Of a stretch of 64,000 bases of DNA, positions 44,440 to 53,111 are shown piece by piece. A program made the position numbers and the translations under genes. The first letter of the stretch is position 1; each line of letters starts with the position of its first letter. This stretch comes from Desulfovibrio sp. OH1186_COT-070. GTDB lineage: Bacteria > Desulfobacterota > Desulfovibrionia > Desulfovibrionales > Desulfovibrionaceae. The notes beneath the pieces are model-generated. The model did no database searches. It was not told the origin of the DNA and saw only the letters and a list, made by a program, of their open reading frames with translations. The DNA lies in the NCBI RefSeq assembly GCF_003860215.1, contig NZ_RQYH01000001.1, forward strand, positions 96,652 to 160,651. Direction: 5' to 3'.

Positions 44440-44853
44440 CTAGTCCACGATTTCCAGCGCGCTGAAAAAATACGCTGTTTCAAAGGCTGCTGTTTCTGCG
44501 GCATCGGATCCGTGTACGGCGTTGGCTTCAAGGCTCTGACCGTATTTGCGGCGCAAGGTCCCGGGTTCGGCGCGGGCGGGATCGGTGGCCCCCATAAGCT
44601 CGCGCCAGCGGGGAACCGCATTTTCTCCTGCCAGCACAACGCAGACCACAGGCCCGGAAGACATGTAGGTGATGAGGCTGTCAAAAAAAGGACGTTCGCG
44701 GTGCACAGCATAAAATCCGGCAGCCTGCTCTCTGGAGAGGTGCAGGCGTTTGAGGGCAACGATTCTGAGGCCGGAGTTTTCCATCGCAGCCAGGATTTCT
44801 CCTGTCAGATTGCGGGCCACGGCGTCCGGCTTGATGATGGCAAAGGTTTGCAT
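44440..44853 (-). CDS. ndk: Nucleoside diphosphate kinase
   Basis: 137-residue enzyme equilibrating NTP and NDP pools. Motifs: [18 protein letters not shown] at the N-terminus and the active-site histidine in NAVHGSDA near residue 115. The start at 44853 aligns with the conserved family N-terminus; upstream open frame is not conserved. It precedes proC by 3 bp and lies downstream of the ctpA terminator. Confidence 0.96.
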   Translation of the reverse strand: MQTFAIIKPDAVARNLTGEILAAMENSGLRIVALKRLHLSREQAAGFYAVHRERPFFDSLITYMSSGPVVCVVLAGENAVPRWRELMGATDPARAEPGTLRRKYGQSLEANAVHGSDAAETAAFETAYFFSALEIVD

Positions 44854-44870
44854 GCGTCCTCCTGTGTGCC

Positions 44871-44905
44871 AAAAACAAACCGCCCGAAGCATTCTCCGGG
44901 CGGTT
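44871..44905 (-). terminator. Intrinsic terminator of ctpA
   Basis: Minus strand: a 9-bp stem AACCGCCCG / CGGGCGGTT with a 10-base loop, followed by TGTTTTT, starting 7 bp after the ctpA stop and before ndk. Confidence 0.8.
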
Positions 44906-44911
44906 CTGGTT

Positions 44912-46228
44912 CTAATTTTTGATTTCCTGCATTTTGGGCAGGTTCTTGACCATTTGCAGGCCCATGCGCAACTGGTTGTCACGCGCCAGTTGCTCCTGCA
45001 CGTCCTCTTTGCCCTGCTTGGGCCTGGATGTTTTCTTTTCCTTGCCGTTTTCAAGGTGCCGGTTGAGATCCTGCTCACGCAGCAGGAGGCGCGGGTTGTC
45101 CTTGTCTTCGGCGCGGGGGGCTTCAAAGGGAACTTCCAGATCGGGCACAATGCCCTCGGCCTGAATGGAACTGCCGTTGGGCGTATAGTACAGGGCAACG
45201 GTAAGCTTGAGGCCGGAACCGTCAGGCAGGGGAATGATGTTTTGCACCGACCCCTTGCCAAAAGAACGCTCGCCCAGGATCAGGGCACGTTTCTGGTCGC
45301 GCAGGGCTCCGGCCACAATTTCCGAGGCAGAGGCCGAACCGGCGTTGATGAGCACCACAAGGGGCACGCGCACATCGTCGCTCTGTTTTCTGGCCTCGTA
45401 CGCGCGCTCGGTATTTTCCCGACGTCCTTTGATGGACACAATGACGCCTTTGTCCAGAAAATCATCGGCCACGCTGACGGCCTGATCCAGCAGCCCCCCG
45501 GGATTGTTGCGCAGGTCAAGCACAAGGCCCTTGAGCCCGCCGCCACCCTTGCTCTCTTTTTCTGCCGCCTTGAGGGCTTCTTTCAGTTCGTCATTGGTGC
45601 GTTCGGAAAAGCGCGTCAGGCGTATCCAGTAGTATCCGTCCTCAAGTTTTTTGGACTTGACGCTCACCAGCGGGATGGCATCGCGGACAATACGCACGGT
45701 TTCCGGAGCCTTGGCATTGCTGTGCAGGATGGTGAGCTCCACCTCGCTTCCCTTGGGGCCGCGGATGCGCGAAACAACTTCCTGCAGGGAAAGTTCCTGC
45801 GCAGCCTGGCCGTTGATGGTCAGAATGACGTCCCCCGGTTGCAGCCCGGCGCGGAAGGCAGGCGTATCCTCAATGGGCGTGACCACGGTCACCTGCCCGT
45901 TTTCCACAGAAATTTCGATGCCCACGCCAAAGAATTCTCCGGAGGTTGTCTCCTGCATTTCCTTGTATTCTTCAGCGTTCATGAAGGTGGAGTGCGGATC
46001 AAGCCCCTGCAGCATCCCCTTGACCGCGCCGTTGATCAGATCCCCTTGCGAAATGTCGCGCACATAATGCCGCTCCACCAAGTCCAGAACCTGACTGAAA
46101 CGCTTGAGAGCCTCAAACTTGTTGGGAGCTTCCTTGGGCGGGCTCTTTTTTTCGGCGGCCAGCGCGCCTCCGGGCAGAACCACTGAAGCCAGCAAGGCAA
46201 AAACGCACAGACGGGCAAAAAAACGCAT
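44912..46228 (-). CDS. ctpA: Carboxy-terminal processing serine protease (S41A, CtpA/Prc type)
   Basis: 438-residue periplasmic protease with a signal peptide ([20 protein letters not shown]). In order: an N-terminal helical part ([20 protein letters not shown]), a PDZ domain at about 90-175 ([20 protein letters not shown]), and the S41 core with LRNNPGGLL, the catalytic Ser in [13 protein letters not shown] and the Lys in [11 protein letters not shown]. It trims C-termini of envelope proteins or peptidoglycan hydrolases. GGAG precedes the ATG. It has its own terminator. Confidence 0.95.
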   Translation of the reverse strand: MRFFARLCVFALLASVVLPGGALAAEKKSPPKEAPNKFEALKRFSQVLDLVERHYVRDISQGDLINGAVKGMLQGLDPHSTFMNAEEYKEMQETTSGEFFGVGIEISVENGQVTVVTPIEDTPAFRAGLQPGDVILTINGQAAQELSLQEVVSRIRGPKGSEVELTILHSNAKAPETVRIVRDAIPLVSVKSKKLEDGYYWIRLTRFSERTNDELKEALKAAEKESKGGGGLKGLVLDLRNNPGGLLDQAVSVADDFLDKGVIVSIKGRRENTERAYEARKQSDDVRVPLVVLINAGSASASEIVAGALRDQKRALILGERSFGKGSVQNIIPLPDGSGLKLTVALYYTPNGSSIQAEGIVPDLEVPFEAPRAEDKDNPRLLLREQDLNRHLENGKEKKTSRPKQGKEDVQEQLARDNQLRMGLQMVKNLPKMQEIKN

Positions 46229-46429
46229 AAGGCATTCTCCAGGCAGGGCCAGACGCCCTGGAGCACACGGTACGCACCCTTTCGGGGGCTTTGCCGATCA
46301 TTCCCGAAAGACGGAAAAAACGTGCCGTGCGCCGCACGACACGACAATCCACACACAAGGCCTGATGCGCGCATACAGGCCAGCAACGAGAGCATGGTGT
46401 TTTTTTCGGAAAAAAGCAATGCAAAAGCG

Positions 46430-46475
46430 GCGCATGCGGTAGCATCCTGAAAAAAACGGATGCCGCCGCATGCGC
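46430..46475. terminator. Long hairpin downstream of rubrerythrin
   Basis: Arms 46430-46447 and 46458-46475 pair over 10 bp, a 2-bp mismatch and 6 bp, with a 10-base A/T loop. It follows the rubrerythrin stop by 29 bp on the minus strand, with T-rich sequence after it. It is the main content of the 275-bp ctpA-rbr gap. Confidence 0.6.
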
Positions 46476-46503
46476 GCAACGCACGGCCTTCAAGCCTGAA
46501 AAA

Positions 46504-47007
46504 CTACTGGCAACAGGTACCGGCCTTGAAGAATCCGGCGGCACCGGCTCCGCACACGGGGCATTTGTCGCAGGGGCCTTCGTGGGTATATCCGCAGACC
46601 TTGCAGACGTAATAGTCGGTATCGGGCAGGCCAGCCGGATTTTCCAACGCCTTTTTGTACAGATTGGCGTGAACTTCTTCCACCTTGTTGGCAAAGTCGA
46701 AGTATTTGGCCACAGTGGTGTTGCCTTCGGCCTGGGCATCCTTGATCATGTCGGGGTACATCTTGGTGAACTCGTAGGTTTCTCCCTCAATGGCGGACTT
46801 GAGGTTGGCCAGAGTGTCGCCGATCTTGCCCGCATACTTCAGGTGGGCGTGGGCATGGATGGTTTCGGCGGCGGCGGCGGCCCGGAACAGCTTGGCGACC
46901 TGGGGCAGGCCTTCTTTGTCAGCCACATCGGCAAAGGCAAGGTATTTGCGGTTGGCCTGGGATTCACCGGCAAAAGCGGCCATCAGATTTTCCTGTGTCT
47001 TGCTCAT
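46504..47007 (-). CDS. rbr: Rubrerythrin (non-heme di-iron peroxidase)
   Basis: 167-residue oxidative-stress protein that reduces hydrogen peroxide in anaerobes. The N-terminal ferritin-like four-helix domain carries di-iron ligands (MAAFAGESQANRKYLAFADV, AAAETIHAHAHLKY, EGETYEFTKMYPDM, FANKVEEVHANLY). The C-terminal rubredoxin domain has two CxxC pairs (VCKVCGYTHEG, CDKCPVCG). The start follows AAGGAG. A promoter with a small palindrome in the spacer lies just upstream, and a long hairpin follows. Monocistronic. Confidence 0.96.
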   Translation of the reverse strand: MSKTQENLMAAFAGESQANRKYLAFADVADKEGLPQVAKLFRAAAAAETIHAHAHLKYAGKIGDTLANLKSAIEGETYEFTKMYPDMIKDAQAEGNTTVAKYFDFANKVEEVHANLYKKALENPAGLPDTDYYVCKVCGYTHEGPCDKCPVCGAGAAGFFKAGTCCQ

Positions 47008-47030
47008 GTAACGTTCTCCTTGGTGGTTTT

Positions 47031-47059
47031 ATTATCAGGAACAATTCCCATTTACTCAA
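47031..47059 (-). promoter_or_regulatory. Promoter of rubrerythrin with internal GGAA-TTG-TTCC palindrome
   Basis: Minus strand: -35 TTGAGT (47059-47054), a 17-base spacer and -10 GATAAT (47036-47031). The spacer contains the short inverted repeat GGAATTGTTCC, in a good place for a peroxide-responsive repressor; that regulator is a guess. Confidence 0.45.
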
Positions 47060-47440
47060 TCCCGTGCCGCCTGTAAAGCTTTTTTTCAAAAAATTTTTTG
47101 GGGAATGCAAGTGCTGTCAGTCCGGCCTTGTTGCGCAAGGAAGGCGGAGTGCCATGCCGCGCATTGCCTCTTTGACGGACGCAAAGACCGTGATGGATTG
47201 TCTGCCTTGCCCAGGCGCTTTCCCGTCCAACATGTCCGGGCACAGCACAGCTTTCCCACCTGCCGTGGGCTGTTTGACAGTGCGGACACAAAAACAATAA
47301 ATGTATTCCCGGCAGGCGGTTGCCGCCGACAGAGGCAGCAGCGAAAGGCCGGAAGCCCAAACCCATCGCAAGACCATGCGCCAACAGAGGCGGAGAGAAA
47401 TGCCCTGAAATTCGACACAAGAAGTATCGGCATCTGCGGC
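47060..47440. other. Intergenic stretch without recognisable gene
   Basis: Lies between the rubrerythrin promoter and the membrane protein gene on the plus strand. It holds an A/T-rich tract at about 47080-47105; the open frames in it have protein-unlike composition. I see no repeat, RNA gene or clear promoter. Confidence 0.5.
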
Positions 47441-49033
47441 GTGTGCCTGCTCGTTTTTTGCGCCATGTCCTTTTTTTGCGCCATGACGCCGTGGACATAC
47501 GACGACTTTGGCTACGGGAGCGGAGAGTCAAGCCTGACGGCCATCTTCGCGGCCCAGGTGCAGGAGCATCTGACCTGGAGCGGAAAATTTGTCGGCCATT
47601 TCATGGCCCGTGTGCTCCTGCACGGGCCCGCATGGCTGCACCCCCTCCTCACTCCTCTTGTTTTTCTCGGGCTGATTTTTTCCGGAATTTTTCTGGCCCT
47701 GGGCACACGCTGGCGCGAGAGCCTGCGGCCCTGGCATATTGTGGTTTTGTCGGGCCTTGTGTGGTTTGCGCTGCCCGCGTTCGGCACGGTCTACTTCTGG
47801 CGTACCGGCACTCCTGACTATGGCTACAGCCTGGCCTTTGCCACGGCCTTTCTCGTGCCCTACCGCTTCTGGGCAGAAAAAAAGGACTACCACCTCCCCG
47901 GCGGTCCGCTTTTTGCTGTAGCCGGGGCCATCGCCGGTTGCAGCAACGAAAATGTCGGCATGCTGGCGATTCTTGTGGCTCTGGGCACAAGCCTCTACCG
48001 CCTGGTCACGCTCAGGCGGGTTCCGGTATGGGCCGTTGCCGGGATTGCCGGGGCTGTGGCCGGATGGCTGTTCATGATGACAGCCCCCGGCAGCGCCGTG
48101 CGTCTGGCCAAAATAGGCGGTCCGGAAAAAATCCCTGTCTTTTCGTGGGAGGCCCTGCACAAGTTTCTGACTTTCTGGAGTTCGCAACAACTGGAACTGT
48201 TGCCCTATGCTCTGGGTTCCCTTTTCTGCTTCTGGCTGCTGCACCGCCAGAGGCGGCTGAAGCCAAAAGCCTGGCTGCCGGGTCTGGTGCTTTTTGGCAT
48301 GGCCCAGGCCAGCCTTGCCGCCTTTGTGCTCAGCCCCTCCACGCCGGAGCGGGCCATGTCCGCCACATTTTTTTATGCTGCCCTGAGCTTTTTCGCCTTT
48401 CTTGCGGCCCTGCATCCCGCCCGCTTTGGCGCAAAGCTGTGCTACATGCTTTTCTGTGCCGTACTGCTGTACAGCGTCACAGCCGAAGCCCGGATTTTCC
48501 TCCGGGCGCAGCCTGTCATTGCGGCCAACATGCAGGCGCGGGCGCAGGGGGAACAAAGCATCCGCGTTCTGGCATACCCGCAGACAGACAAATATTTTTT
48601 CCCCTGCCACGACATTTTTGAAATCAAGGCGTACCGTCCTCACAAGCACTATCACAAAATCCCCTGGGAAAACGCGCTGCCCGCAAGCATTGCGGGCGTG
48701 CCGCCCTTCCGCGCCCTTGTCATGTGCAACACCCTGTTTCTGGAAAACCTGCCGCAGGGCAAGGTACATGTTGCTGCGGCCGCGCGCAGGCAAACACTTG
48801 CGAGCGCGGGACAGGCCGCCCTGCGCCTGCTGTCGCCCCTTGCCGCCCGGGAGGCTGCCCCGGCGTCGGCTGTGACCGCGCGCTATGCGCAGGCATCCGC
48901 ACGCGTTGCCGCGGACGGCAGGGTTGCCCTGCATATTCCGGGCATGACAAACCTGAACGATGTGGCGTATCTGGGCATTGCAAGCGACGGCCCCGTCGTC
49001 TGGCAACGCTTTGTCCTGCAGACGCCCAGATAA
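47441..49033 (+). CDS. Polytopic membrane protein, GtrC-like (DUF6056-type) glycan modification protein
   Basis: About 530 residues with ten or more hydrophobic segments and a soluble C-terminal tail of about 130 residues. The first loop has the acidic TPWTYDDFGYGSGESS, as in the family where paired acidic residues act in glycosyl transfer from a polyprenyl donor. The start is uncertain: the GTG at 47441 keeps most of the first helix. A CTG at 47405 has a better GGAGAGA site, and an ATG at 47465 would cut into the helix. It is followed 38 bp later by a GtrB-like glycosyltransferase gene, the usual partner in O-antigen glucosylation sets. Confidence 0.72.
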   Translation: MCLLVFCAMSFFCAMTPWTYDDFGYGSGESSLTAIFAAQVQEHLTWSGKFVGHFMARVLLHGPAWLHPLLTPLVFLGLIFSGIFLALGTRWRESLRPWHIVVLSGLVWFALPAFGTVYFWRTGTPDYGYSLAFATAFLVPYRFWAEKKDYHLPGGPLFAVAGAIAGCSNENVGMLAILVALGTSLYRLVTLRRVPVWAVAGIAGAVAGWLFMMTAPGSAVRLAKIGGPEKIPVFSWEALHKFLTFWSSQQLELLPYALGSLFCFWLLHRQRRLKPKAWLPGLVLFGMAQASLAAFVLSPSTPERAMSATFFYAALSFFAFLAALHPARFGAKLCYMLFCAVLLYSVTAEARIFLRAQPVIAANMQARAQGEQSIRVLAYPQTDKYFFPCHDIFEIKAYRPHKHYHKIPWENALPASIAGVPPFRALVMCNTLFLENLPQGKVHVAAAARRQTLASAGQAALRLLSPLAAREAAPASAVTARYAQASARVAADGRVALHIPGMTNLNDVAYLGIASDGPVVWQRFVLQTPR

Positions 49034-49071
49034 GTCGGTCTGCGCGATACCGCCCAGCAAGGAGCAATACC

Positions 49072-50067
49072 ATGTCCCGTCCCGCCCCCCTTCTGGCCCT
49101 GGTTGTTCCCTGCTGCAATGAGGAAGCGGCCCTCCCCGGCACAATGGACGCCCTTGCCGATGTTCTGGCCGCCTGCAAGGCGCAGGGGCTTATTCAGGAA
49201 GGCAGCTACGCCCTGTACGTCGATGACGGCAGCACGGACAGGACATGGGAACTGCTTGAACAGCGCCATGCTGCGGATCCGTTTTGCAGGGCCGTCAAGT
49301 TTGCGGCCAACGCCGGGCACCAGAATGCCGTCTGGGCCGGAATGCTGACCGCCCGCCAAGGGGGAGCGGACTGCATTATCAGCCTGGATGCCGACCTTCA
49401 GGACGATATCGCCGCCATCCCGGAAATGCTTGGGCAGTATGCCCAGGGATGTGAGATTGTGTACGGCGTGCGCCACGACCGCAGCACAGACACTCCTTTC
49501 AAGCGGCGTACCGCGCAGATGTTCTATGCCTTCATGCGCTGGCTGCGGATTCCTCTCATTCCGGATCATGCGGATTATCGGCTTGTGAGCCGCCCGGTTC
49601 TTGAGGTGCTTGACGGTATCCGCGAACAGGGGCTTTTTTTGCGGGGCCTTTTCCCCACGCTGGGCTTCAAGAGCGGCAAGGTCTGTTATGAGCGCCGTTC
49701 GCGCTCGGCAGGGCAGAGCAAATACCCCCTGCGAAAAATGCTGTCCTTTGCCTGGCAGGGCATCACCGCGTGCAGTGCCGCGCCGCTGCGCCTTTCGGGC
49801 CTCATGAGTTTTCTCCTGATGCTTCTTGCCATGGGCTACAGCGGGGTTGCCCTGTTCAAATATGCCCAGGGCGAAACCATTCCGGGCTGGACATCCCTGA
49901 TGCTGGTTGTGCTCTTTCTCGGCTCGGTACAGTTGCTCTGCCTCGCGCTTTTGGGCGAATATCTGGCAAAAATTTTTGGTGAAGTAAAAAACAGGCCACG
50001 CTATATTGTGGAAAAAATCCTGTCCCGCCCGGACGAAAATTGCGAAAGCCCGCCCCGGGAGCATTGA
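49072..50067 (+). CDS. GtrB/DPM1-like polyprenyl-phosphate glycosyltransferase
   Basis: 331 residues. The GT2 catalytic domain (1-230) shows LALVVPCCNEEAALPGTMDA, YVDDGSTDRTWELLEQ, DADLQDD (metal-binding) and DYRLVSRPVLEVL. Two C-terminal transmembrane helices follow (LMSFLLMLLAMGYSGVALF, LMLVVLFLGSVQLLCLALLG). This is the bactoprenol glucosyltransferase architecture: it loads a sugar onto undecaprenyl phosphate, then the flippase (GtrA) and the GtrC-like enzyme decorate surface glycan. A gtrA gene is not adjacent. AAGGAG precedes the ATG at 49072. Confidence 0.88.
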   Translation: MSRPAPLLALVVPCCNEEAALPGTMDALADVLAACKAQGLIQEGSYALYVDDGSTDRTWELLEQRHAADPFCRAVKFAANAGHQNAVWAGMLTARQGGADCIISLDADLQDDIAAIPEMLGQYAQGCEIVYGVRHDRSTDTPFKRRTAQMFYAFMRWLRIPLIPDHADYRLVSRPVLEVLDGIREQGLFLRGLFPTLGFKSGKVCYERRSRSAGQSKYPLRKMLSFAWQGITACSAAPLRLSGLMSFLLMLLAMGYSGVALFKYAQGETIPGWTSLMLVVLFLGSVQLLCLALLGEYLAKIFGEVKNRPRYIVEKILSRPDENCESPPREH

Positions 50068-50160
50068 GGGTGCAGGGCTGCGCGCCCGGAGAGCACGCCC
50101 CGCAGGCATCCGCACTGCCGCTGGCAGGAAAACCGGCAAGGAAGCGCCCAGGAACAAAGC

Positions 50161-50793
50161 ATGGCCCGGTATCCCATTCCCGAAGCTCTTCCCCAAAAGC
50201 CGCACCGGACGGAACTCCTTGTCCGGCGCAGCCGCTTTCTGGCCCACTGCGCGCACACTCCCGACCCTGCCGCAGCGCGCGCATTTGTGGAGTCCGTCCG
50301 GCGTGGGCACGCCGATGCAACCCACAACTGCTGGGCCTACGCAGCAGGACCGCCGGGCGACACCGCCAGAATAGGATCGTCTGACGACGGCGAACCCCAC
50401 GGCACAGCGGGCAGGCCCATGCTTCAGGTTCTTCTGCACAGCGGCGTGGGGGAAATCTGCGTGGTGGTCAGCCGCTGGTTTGGCGGCGTAAAGCTGGGCA
50501 CGGGCGGACTGGTGCGGGCCTATCAGGACAGTGTGCGGGAAAATCTGGCGCTTCTGCCTCTGGCCCGGCGCGTCCCGCAGGACAGGCTGCGCGTCAGCGT
50601 GTCCTATGCTTTTCTGGATGCCGTGAACCGCATGCTGCCCGCCTGCGAGGCCGCGACCGCCGCAGAGAACTATCAGGAAGAAGCGCACCTGGAGATCGTT
50701 CTGCCCACGGAGCGGGTTGCGGAATTTCTGGCTGCGCTGGCGGCTGCCAGCAACGGCAGTGCCCGCGCGACCCCCATGCCCGCCAGGGACTGA
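50161..50793 (+). CDS. yigZ: YigZ/IMPACT family protein
   Basis: 210-residue cytoplasmic protein. The N-terminal UPF0029/IMPACT domain has RSRFLAHCAH, HNCWAYAAGPPGDTARIGSS, DDGEPHGTAGRPML and VVVSRWFGGVKLGTGGLVRA, the family's core motifs. A C-terminal ferredoxin-like domain (about 140-205) follows. The family is linked to translation control and possibly RNA binding, with no certain biochemical role. It ends just before a long perfect inverted repeat and faces a convergent operon. Confidence 0.92.
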   Translation: MARYPIPEALPQKPHRTELLVRRSRFLAHCAHTPDPAAARAFVESVRRGHADATHNCWAYAAGPPGDTARIGSSDDGEPHGTAGRPMLQVLLHSGVGEICVVVSRWFGGVKLGTGGLVRAYQDSVRENLALLPLARRVPQDRLRVSVSYAFLDAVNRMLPACEAATAAENYQEEAHLEIVLPTERVAEFLAALAAASNGSARATPMPARD

Positions 50794-50796
50794 ACC

Positions 50797-50839
50797 GCAT
50801 GTTTTTTCCGGAAGGCGGCGCCTTCCGGAAAAAACATGC
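50797..50839. terminator. Perfect 20-bp inverted repeat, bidirectional terminator
   Basis: Arms 50797-50816 and 50820-50839 are perfectly complementary with a GGC loop. Each contains a run of six T or A, so the hairpin ends with U-rich sequence in both directions. It separates the convergent yigZ and TPR genes. Confidence 0.9.
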
Positions 50840-50849
50840 GTGACCGCGC

Positions 50850-51473
50850 TCAGATGTGTGCCTTGAGTTCCTCAAGAAAGCCTTGGGGCACGTCAAAGCC
50901 CAGTTCCTGCGCTTTTTGCACAGCCTCGGCGGCACCCGTGTAATTGCCCAAGTCAAAACGGGCCAGGGCAAGGTTGTTCCAGGCAGGGGCAAAGCCCGGC
51001 TCGGCCTGCAAAAGCTCGGTGCAGATTTTCTCGCTGACGGCAAAATCGCCCTTCATGTAATAGGCCGTGGCCAAGGCGTTTTTTGCCTGCACAAACTTGG
51101 GATCCCACTTGAGGGCCTTGTTCAGGGCTGTGATGGCTTTGTCCGGCTCGCCGCGCTGCAGGTGCACAAAGGCAATATTGCTCCACGGCACGGGAAATTT
51201 TGCCCGGCAGTTGGCGGCTTCTTCGTTATAGCGCAGGCAGCCTTCAAGGTCGCCCCGTTCCAGACAGATGCCGCCCAGCTGCACATAGGCTTCGGCCAGA
51301 TGGGGCGAATTGCGCACCGCGTTCAAAAAAGCCTCCTCGGCGGCCACAAAATCCCTCTTGGTCAGCAGGGCCAGCCCCAGATTGTAGTAGTGGTTGGCGC
51401 ACTGTTCGTTCTGGGCGATTTCTGCCTTGAGGTCCGCGATATATTCGTCAATATCATCATAACGGGCTTTCAT
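50850..51473 (-). CDS. TPR repeat protein
   Basis: 207-residue protein made almost entirely of about five tetratricopeptide repeats (NHYYNLGLALLTKRDFVAAE; AYVQLGGICLERGDLEGCLR; PWSNIAFVHLQRGEPDKAIT; AKNALATAYYMKGDFAVSEK; AWNNLALARFDLGNYTGAAE). No signal peptide, so it is a cytoplasmic scaffold. It overlaps the upstream 130-residue gene by 4 bases and is the last gene of the YkgJ / 130-aa / TPR group. The group looks conserved as an operon, but its task is unknown. Confidence 0.85.
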   Translation of the reverse strand: MKARYDDIDEYIADLKAEIAQNEQCANHYYNLGLALLTKRDFVAAEEAFLNAVRNSPHLAEAYVQLGGICLERGDLEGCLRYNEEAANCRAKFPVPWSNIAFVHLQRGEPDKAITALNKALKWDPKFVQAKNALATAYYMKGDFAVSEKICTELLQAEPGFAPAWNNLALARFDLGNYTGAAEAVQKAQELGFDVPQGFLEELKAHI

Positions 51474-51862
51474 GCGATGTGTCCTTCTTTTTTCAGGAGA
51501 TCATGATACCAGCGGCAAAAATCGAAAATGCCCAGGTATTTTTCGTCCCTGTTGACCACTCCAAGGGCGCACTCCATTGCGCCCTTGCTGTATGCCTTGC
51601 CGTATGGCCCTTTTTTGGCCATGTCACGCAGAAATTCGTTGACCAGCTGCTGCGTGGTGCGCTTGCTCACATCCGTGCGCAAGTCAAGAGGATCATTGGG
51701 TTTTTGAAATGGATCCCAGTTGTCATAACCAATGCGGTCCACAAACTTGCGCCGCCGTGGATTCATTTTTTCATAAATTTCGCGCTTGAGAACTTCCTGC
51801 TCGTCGGTAAGCGCCTGCGGCGTGCCGTCACGAAAAACAGTGGCGGGAATATTGCCGTACAT
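51470..51862 (-). CDS. Conserved 130-residue protein of unknown function
   Basis: Soluble, charged, largely helical protein starting MYGNIPATVFRDGTPQALTD and containing NPRRRKFVDRIGYDNWDPFQ, KPNDPLDLRTDVSKRTTQQL and a C-terminal FCRWYHDLLKKEG. The start at 51862 has AAGGAG upstream; the frame is open 8 codons earlier. It overlaps the downstream TPR gene (ATGA) and lies 29 bp after the YkgJ-type gene, so all three are one operon. The Lys/Arg-rich centre could bind nucleic acid, but I do not recognise the family. Confidence 0.78.
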   Translation of the reverse strand: MYGNIPATVFRDGTPQALTDEQEVLKREIYEKMNPRRRKFVDRIGYDNWDPFQKPNDPLDLRTDVSKRTTQQLVNEFLRDMAKKGPYGKAYSKGAMECALGVVNRDEKYLGIFDFCRWYHDLLKKEGHIA

Positions 51863-51891
51863 GCGGACTCCTTGCTGCTGGCCCAAAAAAA

Positions 51892-52563
51892 TCAGGCCTT
51901 CTCCTCCCTGGCCGGCCCGATGCCCAGGTACGCCGCATCATAACGGGTAAGCAGGGCCATGGAAAGCGGCACATATACCTCGTGCAGCTCCCTGAAGCGG
52001 GTTTTGACCTTTTCGGCCAGTTCCCTGCTCAGGGCCTCCAGGCGCTGCTGCACCTTGTCCAGATGAACCGTGGGATATGCCTTGCCCGCCTCAAAGGCCG
52101 AAAAACCGCAAACATGCCCCTGCCCTGCAATGGATGTGGGCACGCCGTACACCCGGCAGGTAATGGGGCGCGCGTCATACATCAGGCAGCGGTCACTTTC
52201 GTCCAGCAGGGGACACCGCAGTCTGGCCTGCGCGGCGCGCTCCAGAAGCACATCGGGGTTTTCGCCGTCTTTCTCTGACCGGAAAAGATTGCGCTTGAAG
52301 CGTGTGGCACGGCGGTCCGCCTCCGATGCGCGTTCCAGAATGGTGGAGTGTTGCGGGCCGTGCCCGAAAGACGCCTCAAAAGTTTTGTTGAGATACATGG
52401 CCTCTATCAGGGAAAGATCAAAAAGGGCATGGCAGCAGTCGCTGCATCCTTCCTTGCAGGCCACATTGAGAGGAAAATCCTGGCGTATCCGGGAAAAAAG
52501 AGAGTCAACTTCCGTCCGCAACGCTTCGTAGCGGGCAAAAAGATCAGTCAGGTCGGGAATCAT
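51892..52563 (-). CDS. YkgJ-type cysteine-cluster protein
   Basis: 223-residue cytoplasmic protein of the CxxxCxxCC family (zinc or iron-sulfur binding). The cluster residues are VACKEGCSDCCHALFDLSLI near residue 36, RCPLLDESDRCLMYDARPIT followed by CRVYG at about 115-138, and VCGF. ATG at 52563; the frame remains open upstream with unlikely composition. It is the first gene of the three-gene operon ending in the TPR protein. Family members are found near maturation or modification systems, but no firm reaction is known. Confidence 0.85.
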   Translation of the reverse strand: MIPDLTDLFARYEALRTEVDSLFSRIRQDFPLNVACKEGCSDCCHALFDLSLIEAMYLNKTFEASFGHGPQHSTILERASEADRRATRFKRNLFRSEKDGENPDVLLERAAQARLRCPLLDESDRCLMYDARPITCRVYGVPTSIAGQGHVCGFSAFEAGKAYPTVHLDKVQQRLEALSRELAEKVKTRFRELHEVYVPLSMALLTRYDAAYLGIGPAREEKA

Positions 52564-52640
52564 GCTGTGTCCTGTCCGCAAAAGGGCGGTCTCTCGCTGC
52601 TCCGGCGCAACGCGGCCCTGCCGTCCGCAGCCTATGAAAG

Positions 52641-52667
52641 CGCCGTCCGGCACGCGTCCGGACGGCG
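52641..52667 (-). terminator. Hairpin downstream of ferredoxin
   Basis: A 10-bp perfect stem CGCCGTCCGG / CCGGACGGCG with a 7-base loop, 50 bp after the ferredoxin stop on the minus strand. Only a short T-stretch follows, so termination may be partial. Confidence 0.5.
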
Positions 52668-52717
52668 GCAAAAAGCATCAACGGCCTGGCGCAACGTGCC
52701 TCAAGCCGTTATAATGC

Positions 52718-52906
52718 CTAGTTTTCCTCAACGGTAATGGCGCTGGTTTCGCACACTTCCACACAGGACTCACAGCCCAGGCATTCTTCGGGGCTGACGG
52801 GATCGGATTTGCCCTCTTTCATTTCGTAGACTTCCACAGGGCAAACGTCCACACATTCGCCACAGCCCACACACTTTTCCGCTTCAACAGTCACATTGTA
52901 GCCCAT
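52718..52906 (-). CDS. 2[4Fe-4S] ferredoxin
   Basis: 62-residue acidic electron carrier with two complete cluster motifs: C12/C15/C18/C22 (CVGCGECVDVCP) and C42/C45/C48/C52 (CLGCESCVEVCE). In the second motif the usual Pro after the last Cys is Glu. The start MGYNVTVEAEKC at 52906 fits the normal ferredoxin N-terminus and is preceded by GGAGGAC. It is probably a low-potential partner for oxidoreductases such as the Hdr-Flx complex, though it is not linked to them here. Confidence 0.94.
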   Translation of the reverse strand: MGYNVTVEAEKCVGCGECVDVCPVEVYEMKEGKSDPVSPEECLGCESCVEVCETSAITVEEN

Positions 52907-53111
52907 ACTGTCCTCCAGATTGGATTGGTTGTTCCCGGTGCAAAAAGGGTACTTTTTCCGCGCATACGGCGGCATGCGCCGCACGCAACGCCGATACCCA
53001 CGACTGCCTCTGGATAGCCCCAGCCATGCTACCTGTCAAGTCACGCCGCAAGAAAAGCCTCCAGCGGGATTTTTTCTGCGGGGCAAAAGACGTCGCCTCC
53101 CGCAGCCCCTG

